A stretch of DNA of 64,000 bases from contig NZ_CP118259.1 of NCBI RefSeq assembly GCF_013337045.2, positions 1,860,001 through 1,924,000 on the forward strand, read 5' to 3'. The stretch comes from Agrobacterium vitis. GTDB lineage: Bacteria; Pseudomonadota; Alphaproteobacteria; Rhizobiales; Rhizobiaceae. Made by a program: the position numbers and the translations under genes. The notes under the pieces were generated by a model, which did no database searches, was not told where the DNA came from, and saw only the letters and a list, made by a program, of their open reading frames with translations. Shown piece by piece: positions 33,604 through 40,825 of this stretch (position 1 is its first letter; the number at the start of each line of letters is the position of its first letter).

Positions 33604-34260
33604 TCAGGCCGAAATGAAGTCAATCCCCATCGTGATTTCGCTCATTCCGCCGAACAACGGCACGTCAACGACCACCTGGCCACGCTTCGACAGCACCTTG
33701 CGCACTGTCACCACGAAGTCGACAAACGGGCCAGAGCGGATCGTCACCTGCTTGCCCAGCACATCTGGCATCGGTGGAACATCCCGCCCATCCATATGTT
33801 TTCTCTCCGCTTTCTTGGCAGACAGCATCAGTTGGCGCATCAATGATTCGGGCATCAGGTGCGGCTTGCCATCCTTGCCCATCAGCCCGCGCAGCTTGGA
33901 TGCAAGCATCAATCCGACGAAGGCTTCATTGTCGGGAATGACCTGCACGAACAGGTAGCCCCGAAACAGCGCCCGCTGGATATCCACAGCTTGCTTGCCG
34001 CGTCTGGGAGGCAATCTCAACCGCTCGAAGGGGCACCAGCACTCGATTTCCTGCTGTTCGAGCGAACCGCGGATCGCCTCTTCCATGCCGCTCTTGCAGC
34101 TCGCCACCACCCACCGGGCCAAGCGGTCGAACTCAGGCCGATCGCGCCTTGCCATGGCAACCTGTCGCTGCCGCTTGGCCTCGATAGCGTTGATGTAAGC
34201 CAGCCTCGACAAGCCATCATCCGAGACGCCATCCAGAAGTTTCCCGTTATGCTGCATCAT
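33604..34260 (-). CDS. Phage NusG/RfaH-like transcription elongation factor
   Basis: This encodes 218 residues. Residues ~47-130 form an NGN domain: RWVVASCKSGMEEAIRGSLE, IECWCPFERLRLP, then RALFRGYLFVQVIPDNEAF. The C-terminal ~55 residues are a KOW-type barrel: LGKQVTIRSGPFVDFVVTVR and KRGQVVVDVPLFGGMSEITM. NusG paralogues travel with RNA polymerase and often act as operon-specific antiterminators. This one is the last early gene, followed by a terminator and then the late operon, which suggests a late-gene activator. Overlaps the replication gene by 14 bp. Confidence 0.85.
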   Translation of the reverse strand: MMQHNGKLLDGVSDDGLSRLAYINAIEAKRQRQVAMARRDRPEFDRLARWVVASCKSGMEEAIRGSLEQQEIECWCPFERLRLPPRRGKQAVDIQRALFRGYLFVQVIPDNEAFVGLMLASKLRGLMGKDGKPHLMPESLMRQLMLSAKKAERKHMDGRDVPPMPDVLGKQVTIRSGPFVDFVVTVRKVLSKRGQVVVDVPLFGGMSEITMGIDFISA

Positions 34261-35530
34261 GGGTGCGTCCCTCGCTCAGGCTGGTTTGGAAATGGTCGAG
34301 TGCCGCCTCGACCGCCGCGTCGAGATCGGGCTGATCCGGGTCAACGGGCGGGAAATAATTCCAGTCGCGCAGGCCCTCGACGAACATCCAGCCACGGCGT
34401 TCGTGCAGGCGCTTCCAGGCTGCAAACAGCGCACTGTTGCTTTCGACCCGCTCGAAGCTGGCAACCAGCGGCAGCAAGTCCACCGAGGTGACGAACGGCT
34501 CATTGCGGCGGGCAAGGTCGCGCATCCGGCTCACCAGCGGCCAGCCGTGTTCCCGGCGCTTTTCCCACACCAGGGCTTCCCGGCTGATCGCGCCGGAAGC
34601 CAGCCGCCGATTATCGAACGCCGTGAACACGAACTGGCCTGTCGGCTCGCAAAGCAGCGTTTCCAAGCGCCGCCCCATCCAGAGCTTGCCGCAAACCTTG
34701 GCGGTGGCATGGGTTTGGACCGCCTGGGCAACCTCAGGCATTTTTTCCCAAGCCCGGTCTCGCAGGAACACAGCGGCGAAGGTGAACGTGCCTTTGCCGA
34801 TCCACTGGATGTAGGCCGGTGTTTTCTCGATGCAGGCTGCCCGCTGATCAGCCGTCAGGGCAAACCAAGCCTTCCTCGCTGCCGTGTCGCTGCTCTTGTC
34901 GTAATTCGGCCAAGTCGGATACCAGCGCTTGAAGGCGAGATCGATCTTTCGCAATTCCTCTCTCGAAAATTCCCCCCGCCCCGCGCCTGCGGTGGGAGAG
35001 TTGTTTGGAGAGTTAGCTGGAAGAATCTTATCTTGGTGGAGCTGCTCCACCACCTTTGTGGAACCATTTCCACCACCTTCGGGCGCCATTTCCACCACCT
35101 TTTCCGCGCAAGGCGGTGGAGCTGTTCCACCACCTTCCGGCAAAATCTCACCCTCAAAAGGTGGTGTATCTCCTCCACCAGCTTGCGCATTTGCGACAGA
35201 AGCGGCGGCAGCACTGCCCGTCAGATCGCGGCCAGGCCAGCGGGCGATATACTCGTTTCGCTTCCACTTCTGCCCACGAAAGCCGTGCTGGGTGACCTCG
35301 ATCCAGCCCGCCTGTTCGGCAACATCGAGATGCTTCAGGATTGTTTTCTTATCCAGACCAGACAGTTCGACCAGTTCGGAAACCGGCGGATAGCAAGAGC
35401 CACCCGTGGCATCCATCTTCAGGCCGAGCGTGTGCAGCACCAGTCGCGTGATCGGCGGCAGGCCAGATTTGGCAACGGCATGACGCCAGGACCATGCCCG
35501 CGACGTTGCTCCGTGATCAGGCTCCATCAT
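34247..35530 (-). CDS. Phage replication protein with N-terminal winged helix
   Basis: This encodes 427 residues. The N-terminal ~95 residues (LVLHTLGLKMDATGGSCYPP, VSELVELSGLDKKTILKHLD) are a winged-helix DNA-binding domain like those of phage O-type/replication-initiation proteins. A glycine-proline-rich linker (~110-195) is encoded by the iteron-like repeats. The C-terminal ~220 residues are helical (FKRWYPTWPNYDKSSDTAAR and onward) and may contact helicase or loader. It likely melts the phage origin situated within its own gene. ATG overlaps the preceding stop (ATGA). Confidence 0.75.
   Translation of the reverse strand: MMEPDHGATSRAWSWRHAVAKSGLPPITRLVLHTLGLKMDATGGSCYPPVSELVELSGLDKKTILKHLDVAEQAGWIEVTQHGFRGQKWKRNEYIARWPGRDLTGSAAAASVANAQAGGGDTPPFEGEILPEGGGTAPPPCAEKVVEMAPEGGGNGSTKVVEQLHQDKILPANSPNNSPTAGAGRGEFSREELRKIDLAFKRWYPTWPNYDKSSDTAARKAWFALTADQRAACIEKTPAYIQWIGKGTFTFAAVFLRDRAWEKMPEVAQAVQTHATAKVCGKLWMGRRLETLLCEPTGQFVFTAFDNRRLASGAISREALVWEKRREHGWPLVSRMRDLARRNEPFVTSVDLLPLVASFERVESNSALFAAWKRLHERRGWMFVEGLRDWNYFPPVDPDQPDLDAAVEAALDHFQTSLSEGRTHDAA
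35046..35166. repeat. Iteron-like direct repeats, putative phage replication origin
   Basis: TCCACCACCTT occurs four times in direct orientation at 35046-35056, 35069-35079, 35091-35101 and 35126-35136 (steps of 23, 22 and 35 bp). An inverted partial copy AAGGTGGTG lies at 35158-35166. Steps near two helical turns and the position inside the initiator gene recall lambda ori within gene O. An AT-richer stretch lies at 35001-35034. Confidence 0.65.
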
Positions 35531-35820
35531 GCCGCACCGCCTTTGCGCGCCACGTCCAGCATCGCTGCTCTTGCCGCACCAATGGACAGCAACACGCTAT
35601 CGCGCCAGCAGCCCTGCCCGTTCCGCGTGGAATTGATCGCCGCAAACTCGGCATCGAGATAATCGACACCGGCCAAAAACCCGGCCGTCCGCAACACCAT
35701 GCAGATGGCAGCATGGTCGCGGTAAATGACACCTTGCGGCACCCGCAGCAGCCAATTGGCCCGCTCCGCGTCCGTCTGGCAATCGCAAAGCTGCTCTACG
35801 ATTGGAAGTAGCCCGGTCAT
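35527..35820 (-). CDS. Hypothetical early phage protein
   Basis: This encodes 97 residues, with ATG overlapping the previous gene's stop and its own stop overlapping the replication gene start. Mostly helical (LLPIVEQLCDCQTDAERANW, ALR/AML-rich end) with three cysteines and no clear motif. Family not recognised. The tight overlaps show it belongs to the early operon and may help replication. Confidence 0.65.
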   Translation of the reverse strand: MTGLLPIVEQLCDCQTDAERANWLLRVPQGVIYRDHAAICMVLRTAGFLAGVDYLDAEFAAINSTRNGQGCWRDSVLLSIGAARAAMLDVARKGGAA

Positions 35821-36377
35821 CCTTCACCCCCGCCGCGCAGCCACGCCTCGTACTCGCCAAACAGCGAGAGCCAGGCCGCTCTGACACGGTCATCTTCATT
35901 GATCTGTTTTTTGCTGGTGATGCCGAGGCGGGCCTTGAGTGCCGCGTCGGCAGTGTCTTTGTCGTCAACCACGCACCCGCCGCCTGTCTCACTCAGAAAC
36001 CGGTGAAAGGCAGCGTGGGACAGCAGAATGGAGGCTTGAGCCGAGTGGTTCGGCTTGTGCTGTCGGGCCGCTGGCTGGCTATTGTGGTGCGACGCAAGCT
36101 CACCCCGCAGATCGCGCACCGCAACCGCTGCCCGATCCACAAGACGAAGAAACAGGCGCAAATGATCGAGCGCTCCGCAGATCAGGTCACGCTCGTCATG
36201 CAAGGCGTCCGGATGAATGGTGGCAATATGCACCTGCTCACCCATCAGCCGATGCACCACCAGGCGCAACCCGCCCCGATCCGCTTCCAGCGTCCAGACA
36301 TCATCATTCAGACGCTCAGCCGAACCCTTGAGCCGGTTCACCGTCGAGGCTTCACGCTGGCGGTTCACATCCTGCAT
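35817..36377 (-). CDS. Hypothetical early phage protein
   Basis: This encodes 186 residues. A basic, Arg-rich N-terminus (NRQREASTVNRLKGSAERLN) leads into an alpha/beta segment (GGLRLVVHRLMGEQVHIATI). The C-terminal ~60 residues (ARLGITSKKQINEDDRVRAA, WLSLFGEYEAWLRGG) are helical. No family recognised. It overlaps the methyltransferase gene by 13 bp and the next gene by 4 bp, so it is co-translated within the early operon. Confidence 0.62.
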   Translation of the reverse strand: MQDVNRQREASTVNRLKGSAERLNDDVWTLEADRGGLRLVVHRLMGEQVHIATIHPDALHDERDLICGALDHLRLFLRLVDRAAVAVRDLRGELASHHNSQPAARQHKPNHSAQASILLSHAAFHRFLSETGGGCVVDDKDTADAALKARLGITSKKQINEDDRVRAAWLSLFGEYEAWLRGGGEG

Positions 36378-38002
36378 GATGCCGCCTCCGAGGTCTGCGA
36401 GACCTCCGTGGCCTGCGAGACCGGCGCGGTCTGCGTGGCCTCCGATGCCTCAAAGCCCCAGAAGTCCCATTTGCCGCCAAGCCGCACGTCACCCTCGGCA
36501 AGGCTCTCCTTGCGCTGAAACAGTTCCAGTTTCGGCAGTTGCGGCCACAGCCGATCGATCTGCTCGGCAAACCACACGGGCTTGCGGCTATGCTCGGTCT
36601 TTGCCTCGGCATAGAGGCTGTCCGGCTGCGTTCCGGGCAATGGAGCGAGTGAGACCTTGCCGCGCTTGCCGATCAACAGCAGTTCATGGCGATCCCGCAC
36701 CCAGCGACCCATGCCGATATGCACCTTGTCCCAGGCCATGCAGGTGACATAATCAAAGCCCCAGGCCCGCAGCACGTCGATGCCATCGGGCAACCGGTTG
36801 GCGGTCACCCACAGGAACAACAGCGCATCCATGGTGAAGGGCGAGTTCTCGCCTGCGCAGAGCGCCTTGATCTCCTCCACCGGCATGGCGGGATATTTGA
36901 GGCCTTTGTCCTGGCCGGTCTCATCGCTCCAGGCCTCTTGCTGCCACGGTGGGTCGGCATAGCCGATGGCATAGGCACCACGCGGCACGTCGCCACCTTT
37001 GCGCCGGCCATGCTCGGCAATGGCGCTCACCAGGTGCAGCCGCATGTCCCGGTGATGTTTTTGGTTGGTGGTGCGGATGGCCTTCGATTCAGCCGTGACT
37101 GCCTTGTCTGCGGCGATCAGATCGCGGGCAAAGCGCTCCTGCGCCTCTGCCGTCTCCAGCCGCTTTAATTGGTCGAGCGTCACGCCCTTGTCGTGTCGCG
37201 TTCCCCGCAACATCTGCAATGCGGTTCGGGAAATCTTCGCGCCACGCTCGACATCACGCTGAATGGTCCGCTCTTTCTGCCCGGTTGCTTGCGCCGTGGC
37301 AGCGGTGAAGCGTTTGACCTCAGTAGCGTCGCCAATTTGGCGAACCTTCGGACGGCCATTTCCAACAGCGCCATTTGCCGTATCTGGAAACTTGACCAGA
37401 TAGATTTCCTTGCGACGATGCAGAAACAGCGCCCGGTCGGATGGTGTCAGATCGGCGCGGATCAGGTTCTCGTCGATCTCGCAAAGCTGCCGGTCGAGAT
37501 CGTCGCCACGCTTGTGAAAGCAGAGAATGAACTCTAGCCCCAGCCGCTTGCAGGCCTCCAGGCGGTGGCCGCCCGCACCGAGATCCACCTCAGCGTCGTC
37601 AACATCGCCATAGACGGTGATCGGGGTTTCCAGCCCGTAGTCGCGGATGTTGTCCATCAGCGCCAGAACGGTCGTCTCATTCAGGGTCCGCAGCCGGTGT
37701 TCGGCGCGGATGCTGTCAATCCGCCGTTCCGTTGCCACTTTGGTTTTTGGCTGGATGACTGGTACGGGTTCGCTTAGGCCCAGCACCGCGAGCATCTCGC
37801 GGGCGCGGTCCGTCGGATACCAGCGATTGCCGTCCTTCTGATCGCGGATCAGATAGCCGCAGCCTTCGGCTGCCACCTTGTTGGCGGCAATCACCTGCGC
37901 CACGTCCTTGGTGACCACCTCGCCATCGCGAATCGCAGCAACAATAAGGGAAAGCCCGGCGGAACCGGGCTTGGGAAACTTGACTGACGTATAACCGGCC
38001 AT
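36365..38002 (-). CDS. ParB-like nuclease domain fused to MT-A70 adenine methyltransferase
   Basis: This encodes 545 residues. Residues ~95-200 form a ParB/Srx-like domain (RRIDSIRAEHRLRTLNETTV, VDLGAGGHRLEACKRLGLEF, then the ENLIRADLTPSDRALFLHRR helix). Residues ~345-515 are an MT-A70-type methyltransferase with YADPPW, and LFLWVTANRLPDGIDVLRAW, HELLLIGKRGKVSLAP. The order ParB then methyltransferase occurs in some phage enzymes that modify adenine. The C-terminal tail (SEATQTAPVSQATEVSQTSE) is repetitive. With the separate Dam gene this phage carries two adenine methylases. TGATG coupling to the gene before it. Confidence 0.88.
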   Translation of the reverse strand: MAGYTSVKFPKPGSAGLSLIVAAIRDGEVVTKDVAQVIAANKVAAEGCGYLIRDQKDGNRWYPTDRAREMLAVLGLSEPVPVIQPKTKVATERRIDSIRAEHRLRTLNETTVLALMDNIRDYGLETPITVYGDVDDAEVDLGAGGHRLEACKRLGLEFILCFHKRGDDLDRQLCEIDENLIRADLTPSDRALFLHRRKEIYLVKFPDTANGAVGNGRPKVRQIGDATEVKRFTAATAQATGQKERTIQRDVERGAKISRTALQMLRGTRHDKGVTLDQLKRLETAEAQERFARDLIAADKAVTAESKAIRTTNQKHHRDMRLHLVSAIAEHGRRKGGDVPRGAYAIGYADPPWQQEAWSDETGQDKGLKYPAMPVEEIKALCAGENSPFTMDALLFLWVTANRLPDGIDVLRAWGFDYVTCMAWDKVHIGMGRWVRDRHELLLIGKRGKVSLAPLPGTQPDSLYAEAKTEHSRKPVWFAEQIDRLWPQLPKLELFQRKESLAEGDVRLGGKWDFWGFEASEATQTAPVSQATEVSQTSEAASCRM

Positions 38003-38238
38003 CAGTTCGCCCTCATCAGACGATCAAGATAGGCCTGCCCCAGACCGGTCAGCAGCACCGTCTTGTGATCCTCGCGGATCAGCACATAGCCGCAGGCACG
38101 GCAGTCATTCGCCAACTGCCGGTCAGGGCCATCAGGCACGATCAGCTGACCACCATGGATTTTGAGCTTGCGCAGGAAGGCCCGTGCCCGCGCACTCAAG
38201 GGCCGCTCGAATAGCGGGGTCAGGGTTGCGTCGATCAT
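38002..38238 (-). CDS. Small hypothetical early protein, HTH-like
   Basis: This encodes 78 residues. The order LSARARAFLRKLKIHGGQLI, then ACGYVLIREDHKTVLLTGLG, then AYLDRLMR reads as a small winged-helix or DNA-binding fold. Two cysteines lie in CRAC. No named family. It overlaps both neighbours by 1-4 bp. Confidence 0.62.
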   Translation of the reverse strand: MIDATLTPLFERPLSARARAFLRKLKIHGGQLIVPDGPDRQLANDCRACGYVLIREDHKTVLLTGLGQAYLDRLMRAN

Positions 38239-38732
38239 GGCTGATCTCCCACGATCCGCAGGCCAAGCTTATCGCCGCCCCTCGCCTTCACACCGGCCAG
38301 CGCCTTGCGAAGTGCTGCAAGACCGACTTCCAATTCCGCCGCATCCCGGTCCATCTTGGTGGCTTCCGCAGGCGTCACCACCATGTCGGAGATCGCCACC
38401 GCGCCACCGGAAATCAGGTCGCCAGCCCGGCGCACCATCTCCGAATAGGCAACGACAACGCCCTGCTCTACGGCGCGTTCACCCGCCGGGTCGGTCAACC
38501 GCCGCCCGCTCAATTCCGCCATGGCCGAGGTCACGACCGGCACCCCGCATTCGCTCTCCAGCGCATAGACAACAGAAATCGGCATCAGGTCCGTATCACG
38601 CGGATTGTTCATCCGGCCGATATGGCTGGCAGACACCGACGAGATCTCCGACGCCCGCTCGATACCGCCAACCAGCCTAATCAGGTCACGTTGCGCCGCT
38701 TTGATGCGATGAAACCAAGCGCTTGTGTGCAT
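38235..38732 (-). CDS. Phage regulator, CII-like
   Basis: This encodes 165 residues from ATG 38732; the frame open to 38795 runs through the operator palindromes. Residues ~18-60 (LVGGIERASEISSVSASHIG, RMNNPRDTDLMPISVVYALE) are a helix-turn-helix of the kind annotated as phage regulatory protein CII in rhizobial and Mu-like phages. The rest is helical, possibly for oligomerisation. It is the first gene after the Cro-like gene and stands behind two palindromes, so it is probably itself regulated and may switch lysogeny genes. Confidence 0.7.
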   Translation of the reverse strand: MHTSAWFHRIKAAQRDLIRLVGGIERASEISSVSASHIGRMNNPRDTDLMPISVVYALESECGVPVVTSAMAELSGRRLTDPAGERAVEQGVVVAYSEMVRRAGDLISGGAVAISDMVVTPAEATKMDRDAAELEVGLAALRKALAGVKARGGDKLGLRIVGDQP

Positions 38733-38743
38733 AAGACAAAACC

Positions 38744-38788
38744 TTTCCCGCGCCGGGAAATCTCCGGCGTTTTTCCCGTGGTGGGAAT
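38744..38788. promoter_or_regulatory. Pair of palindromic operators upstream of the CII-like gene
   Basis: TTTCCCGCGCCGGGAAA at 38744-38760 is a perfect 17-bp palindrome. TTCCCGTGGTGGGAA at 38773-38787 is a close copy, centred 28 bp away. They lie directly upstream of the leftward gene starting at 38732 and differ from the cI operators, so another regulator (possibly the CII-like protein itself) may bind them. Confidence 0.65.
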
Positions 38789-38836
38789 TGATCAAAAATG
38801 TGAGGAATGGACCGTCAGTTCATCAGGGAGGACCGC

Positions 38837-39040
38837 ATGCAAACCGAAACTTGCCCGCACCAGATCGGACGCCAAACAACCTGGTGCGGGCTGCGCGCAG
38901 CCGGGAGGAGGAAATGCGCGGGTCACTTAACAAAAGAACCAATCGACTCATGGACTGGGTTTCCTTTTGCTGAGGCAAATTTCAAGGAATTGGATCGCAG
39001 TAACTTTGCGACCTGTTCCGCGCTCCACATCACGAGCTAG
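38837..39040 (+). CDS. Possible small zinc-ribbon-like protein
   Basis: An open frame of 67 residues from ATG 38837 with a GGGAGGA site 7 nt before. The first half carries CPHQIG and WCGL with further cysteine (KCAGHL), a possible metal site. The second half lies opposite the Cro-like gene and may be non-coding, so the gene could be shorter or absent. Confidence 0.3.
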   Translation: MQTETCPHQIGRQTTWCGLRAAGRRKCAGHLTKEPIDSWTGFPFAEANFKELDRSNFATCSALHITS

Positions 39041-39166
39041 ATCCACACTGGGATCACGTTGGCCCAAAAGCACGCGCGATAACGTACTGGGCGAGCGCCC
39101 AATTCGAAGCGCAAAGCTCGATAGCTTCTCACCGGATTCGTCTAAATATGTTGTCAAAGCATCCAT
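38948..39166 (-). CDS. Cro-like repressor
   Basis: This encodes 72 residues from ATG 39166; the frame extends to 39208 but that stretch is occupied by an operator and promoter. KLSSFALRIGRSPSTLSRVL with LGQRDPSVDLARDVERGTGR is a Cro/C1 helix-turn-helix. It is divergent from the cI gene and 94 bp away across the operator pair, as in lambdoid switches. No good Shine-Dalgarno sequence is seen, so the message may be leaderless. Confidence 0.8.
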   Translation of the reverse strand: MDALTTYLDESGEKLSSFALRIGRSPSTLSRVLLGQRDPSVDLARDVERGTGRKVTAIQFLEICLSKRKPSP

Positions 39167-39176
39167 AGCCCAAGAC

Positions 39177-39225
39177 TTGCCAAATAGGCAAATTTTAGTC
39201 AAGGGCAATTTTGCCTATTTGGCTA
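39177..39225. promoter_or_regulatory. cI/Cro operator pair and early leftward promoter
   Basis: TTGCCAAATAGGCAA at 39177-39191 and its inverted form TTGCCTATTTGGC at 39211-39223 are palindromic operators with centres ~34 bp apart. A leftward -35 box TTGACT (complement of 39197-39202) sits just outside the first operator, which would fill the -35/-10 spacer, so repressor binding blocks the early promoter. Confidence 0.82.
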
Positions 39226-39260
39226 TGGTGCTATATCAGAAAACTGAGCATTTTTGCCAT

Positions 39261-39923
39261 ATGGACAAACAATACCCCAACAGACTAAATGCGCTCCGCG
39301 AAGAACGCGGGATGACAATAGAGCAAGTTGCCGAGGCAACCGGCTTATCGACCTCCTATGTATCGAGGCTTGAAAACGGAGACCGCAATCTTTCCGTTAA
39401 AAATCTCAACCTGTTTGCACATGCGCTAAGTGTAGAACCGCAGGAAATTTTAATTAAAAATACCGAACCGAAAGCGAATGTTGTAGCCGTGATGGGACGT
39501 ATCGGAGCCGGAGCCGAAATCCTACCGGACGAGGAACAAGTACCTCCAGAAGGTCTGCACGAAGTCGAGACACCCTTTCCTCTTCCTGATGATGCCTTGG
39601 CATTCGAGGTCAACGGCGATTCGATGTGGCCTAGATATGATGATGGCGATATTATAATTTGTTGGTCTCAAAGCCTTGTCCCCGAGGACGTGCTTGGATG
39701 GGAGGCCGCAGTTAGAACGCGGGACGGCCGGCGCTATCTCAAACGTGTTCACAAGGGAGCAGATGCTGGGACTTACGATCTAGAAAGCCACAACGCACCA
39801 ACAATTAGAGGTGTTGAATTGGTGTGGGTCGCATCCATACAGTCCGTCATTAGGAGCGGTCAGTGGAAGAGGGCCGCTCCATCTGAGCGCCACAGACGTA
39901 TACGCAAGATGACTTCAACATGA
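39261..39923 (+). CDS. Phage repressor, cI/LexA-type (HTH + S24 peptidase)
   Basis: This encodes 220 residues from ATG 39261. Residues ~10-60 are the helix-turn-helix (MTIEQVAEATGLSTSYVSRL). Residues ~110-205 are the S24 peptidase-like domain, with FEVNGDSMWPRYDDGDIIIC (catalytic serine) and RYLKRVHKG (lysine), as in LexA and lambda CI, whose self-cleavage follows RecA activation. A GAGAE stretch near residue 76 may hold the cleavage bond. It should hold lysogeny via the two operator pairs. A terminator follows. Confidence 0.92.
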   Translation: MDKQYPNRLNALREERGMTIEQVAEATGLSTSYVSRLENGDRNLSVKNLNLFAHALSVEPQEILIKNTEPKANVVAVMGRIGAGAEILPDEEQVPPEGLHEVETPFPLPDDALAFEVNGDSMWPRYDDGDIIICWSQSLVPEDVLGWEAAVRTRDGRRYLKRVHKGADAGTYDLESHNAPTIRGVELVWVASIQSVIRSGQWKRAAPSERHRRIRKMTST

Positions 39924-39948
39924 TCTTTGATAAACCAGCTAATCATGC

Positions 39949-39975
39949 AGCCCGGACATTTCCGGGCTTTTTTTT
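39949..39975 (+). terminator. Intrinsic terminator of the repressor gene
   Basis: AGCCCGGA pairs with TCCGGGCT around a CATT loop, followed by eight T residues. It ends the cI transcript 25 bp after the stop codon. Confidence 0.92.
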
Positions 39976-39987
39976 GCCTCTACGATC

Positions 39988-40041
39988 TTTGCCAAATAGG
40001 CAAATTATATCTTGACGAAAATTGCCTATTTGGCAATATAG
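39988..40041 (+). promoter_or_regulatory. Second cI operator pair with rightward promoter
   Basis: TTTGCCAAATAGGCAAA at 39988-40004 and ATTGCCTATTTGGCAAT at 40021-40037 repeat the operators of the cI/Cro region with the same ~33-bp centre spacing. A -35 box TTGACG precedes the second operator, with an AATATA/ATATAG -10 region overlapping its end, so bound repressor would shut this promoter. It should drive the HTH, excisionase and integrase genes. Confidence 0.85.
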
Positions 40042-40160
40042 CGCTTGCAATCAATTCAGAGATGACTTTGACGCAGCCAAATATGGAACGCGCCAGTAGC
40101 CGGGGCCGCGAACGCCGATCTGCGCTTGCCTCAAAGCCTCCACAAGAAGGAGCGTTATAA

Positions 40161-40544
40161 TTGGCATTCGTGAAAAATATTAAGAGGCCGACTGACCAAG
40201 CACTGTTGGATATGGTGCAGGACAGACTATCGCCGGCGCAGATCGCAAAGACAGTCCCTTGCTCTATCGATTCGGTTCGCAGCTGGCTCCGAGAGCTCGG
40301 CTGCAGCCACAATCACAAGGGAAAGTGGTTCCTCCCAAACGAAGCACGCGAGACGCCGCGACGGCCCAGCCTACCGGCTAAAAAGCCATCGCTCAACATC
40401 AGCAGGAGCGTGCTACAAGAGCAGTTTCCATTTATTCGCACCCACGTCACAATCACGGACGATGGCAGCCGCATCACCCTTCCCGACCTTTCTATGCTTG
40501 CCTCCGCCCGTGCAGAGCGAGACAGAAGGGAGCGCCGCAAATGA
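40161..40544 (+). CDS. HTH-containing early protein upstream of xis
   Basis: This encodes 127 residues from TTG 40161 with AAGGAG upstream; GTG 40170 is an alternative. LSPAQIAKTVPCSIDSVRSW LRELG (in two parts) is a helix-turn-helix; the C-terminal ~35 residues are strongly charged (ARAERDRRERRK). No family recognised. It begins the rightward operon behind the second operator pair and overlaps the next gene by 4 bp. Confidence 0.72.
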   Translation: MAFVKNIKRPTDQALLDMVQDRLSPAQIAKTVPCSIDSVRSWLRELGCSHNHKGKWFLPNEARETPRRPSLPAKKPSLNISRSVLQEQFPFIRTHVTITDDGSRITLPDLSMLASARAERDRRERRK

Positions 40545-40825
40545 TAAAGACCGAACAAATTCGTTCAGGCCCGCCTTTTTCACCCATCGCCAGCGTCCCT
40601 CGGCTGGGCCTTAACCGCGTGGAGGTAGCTGCCGCCATTGGCGTCAGTGTCGGCACTGTAGATCTGATGGTGACCGAGGGTTTCCTGCCACCGCCACGCC
40701 GTTGGCACAGCCGCAAGGTTTGGCTGGTGCAGGAAATTGCCATCGCAATGATGGACTGGCCGGAAGACAGCAACCCTTTGACAAAGAAAGACAGTAACGC
40801 CGATGAATGGCGGGCATCTGTGTGA
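40541..40825 (+). CDS. Excisionase-like protein (AlpA/MerR-type HTH)
   Basis: This encodes 94 residues. LNRVEVAAAIGVSVGTVDLM followed by VTEGFLPPPRRWHSRKVWLV is the winged-helix core of excisionases and AlpA regulators, with the typical FLPPPRRW wing. It overlaps the integrase start (TGATG) and should direct prophage excision by bending the att region. Its control by the repressor follows from the operator pair upstream. Confidence 0.8.
   Translation: MIKTEQIRSGPPFSPIASVPRLGLNRVEVAAAIGVSVGTVDLMVTEGFLPPPRRWHSRKVWLVQEIAIAMMDWPEDSNPLTKKDSNADEWRASV

Noticed and set aside
36380..36450. Short tandem repeats at the methyltransferase 3' end (GAGACCTCCGTGGCC-like)
   Set aside because: Considered as CRISPR-like or operator repeats, but they are irregular and simply encode the repetitive SQATEVSQTSEA tail.
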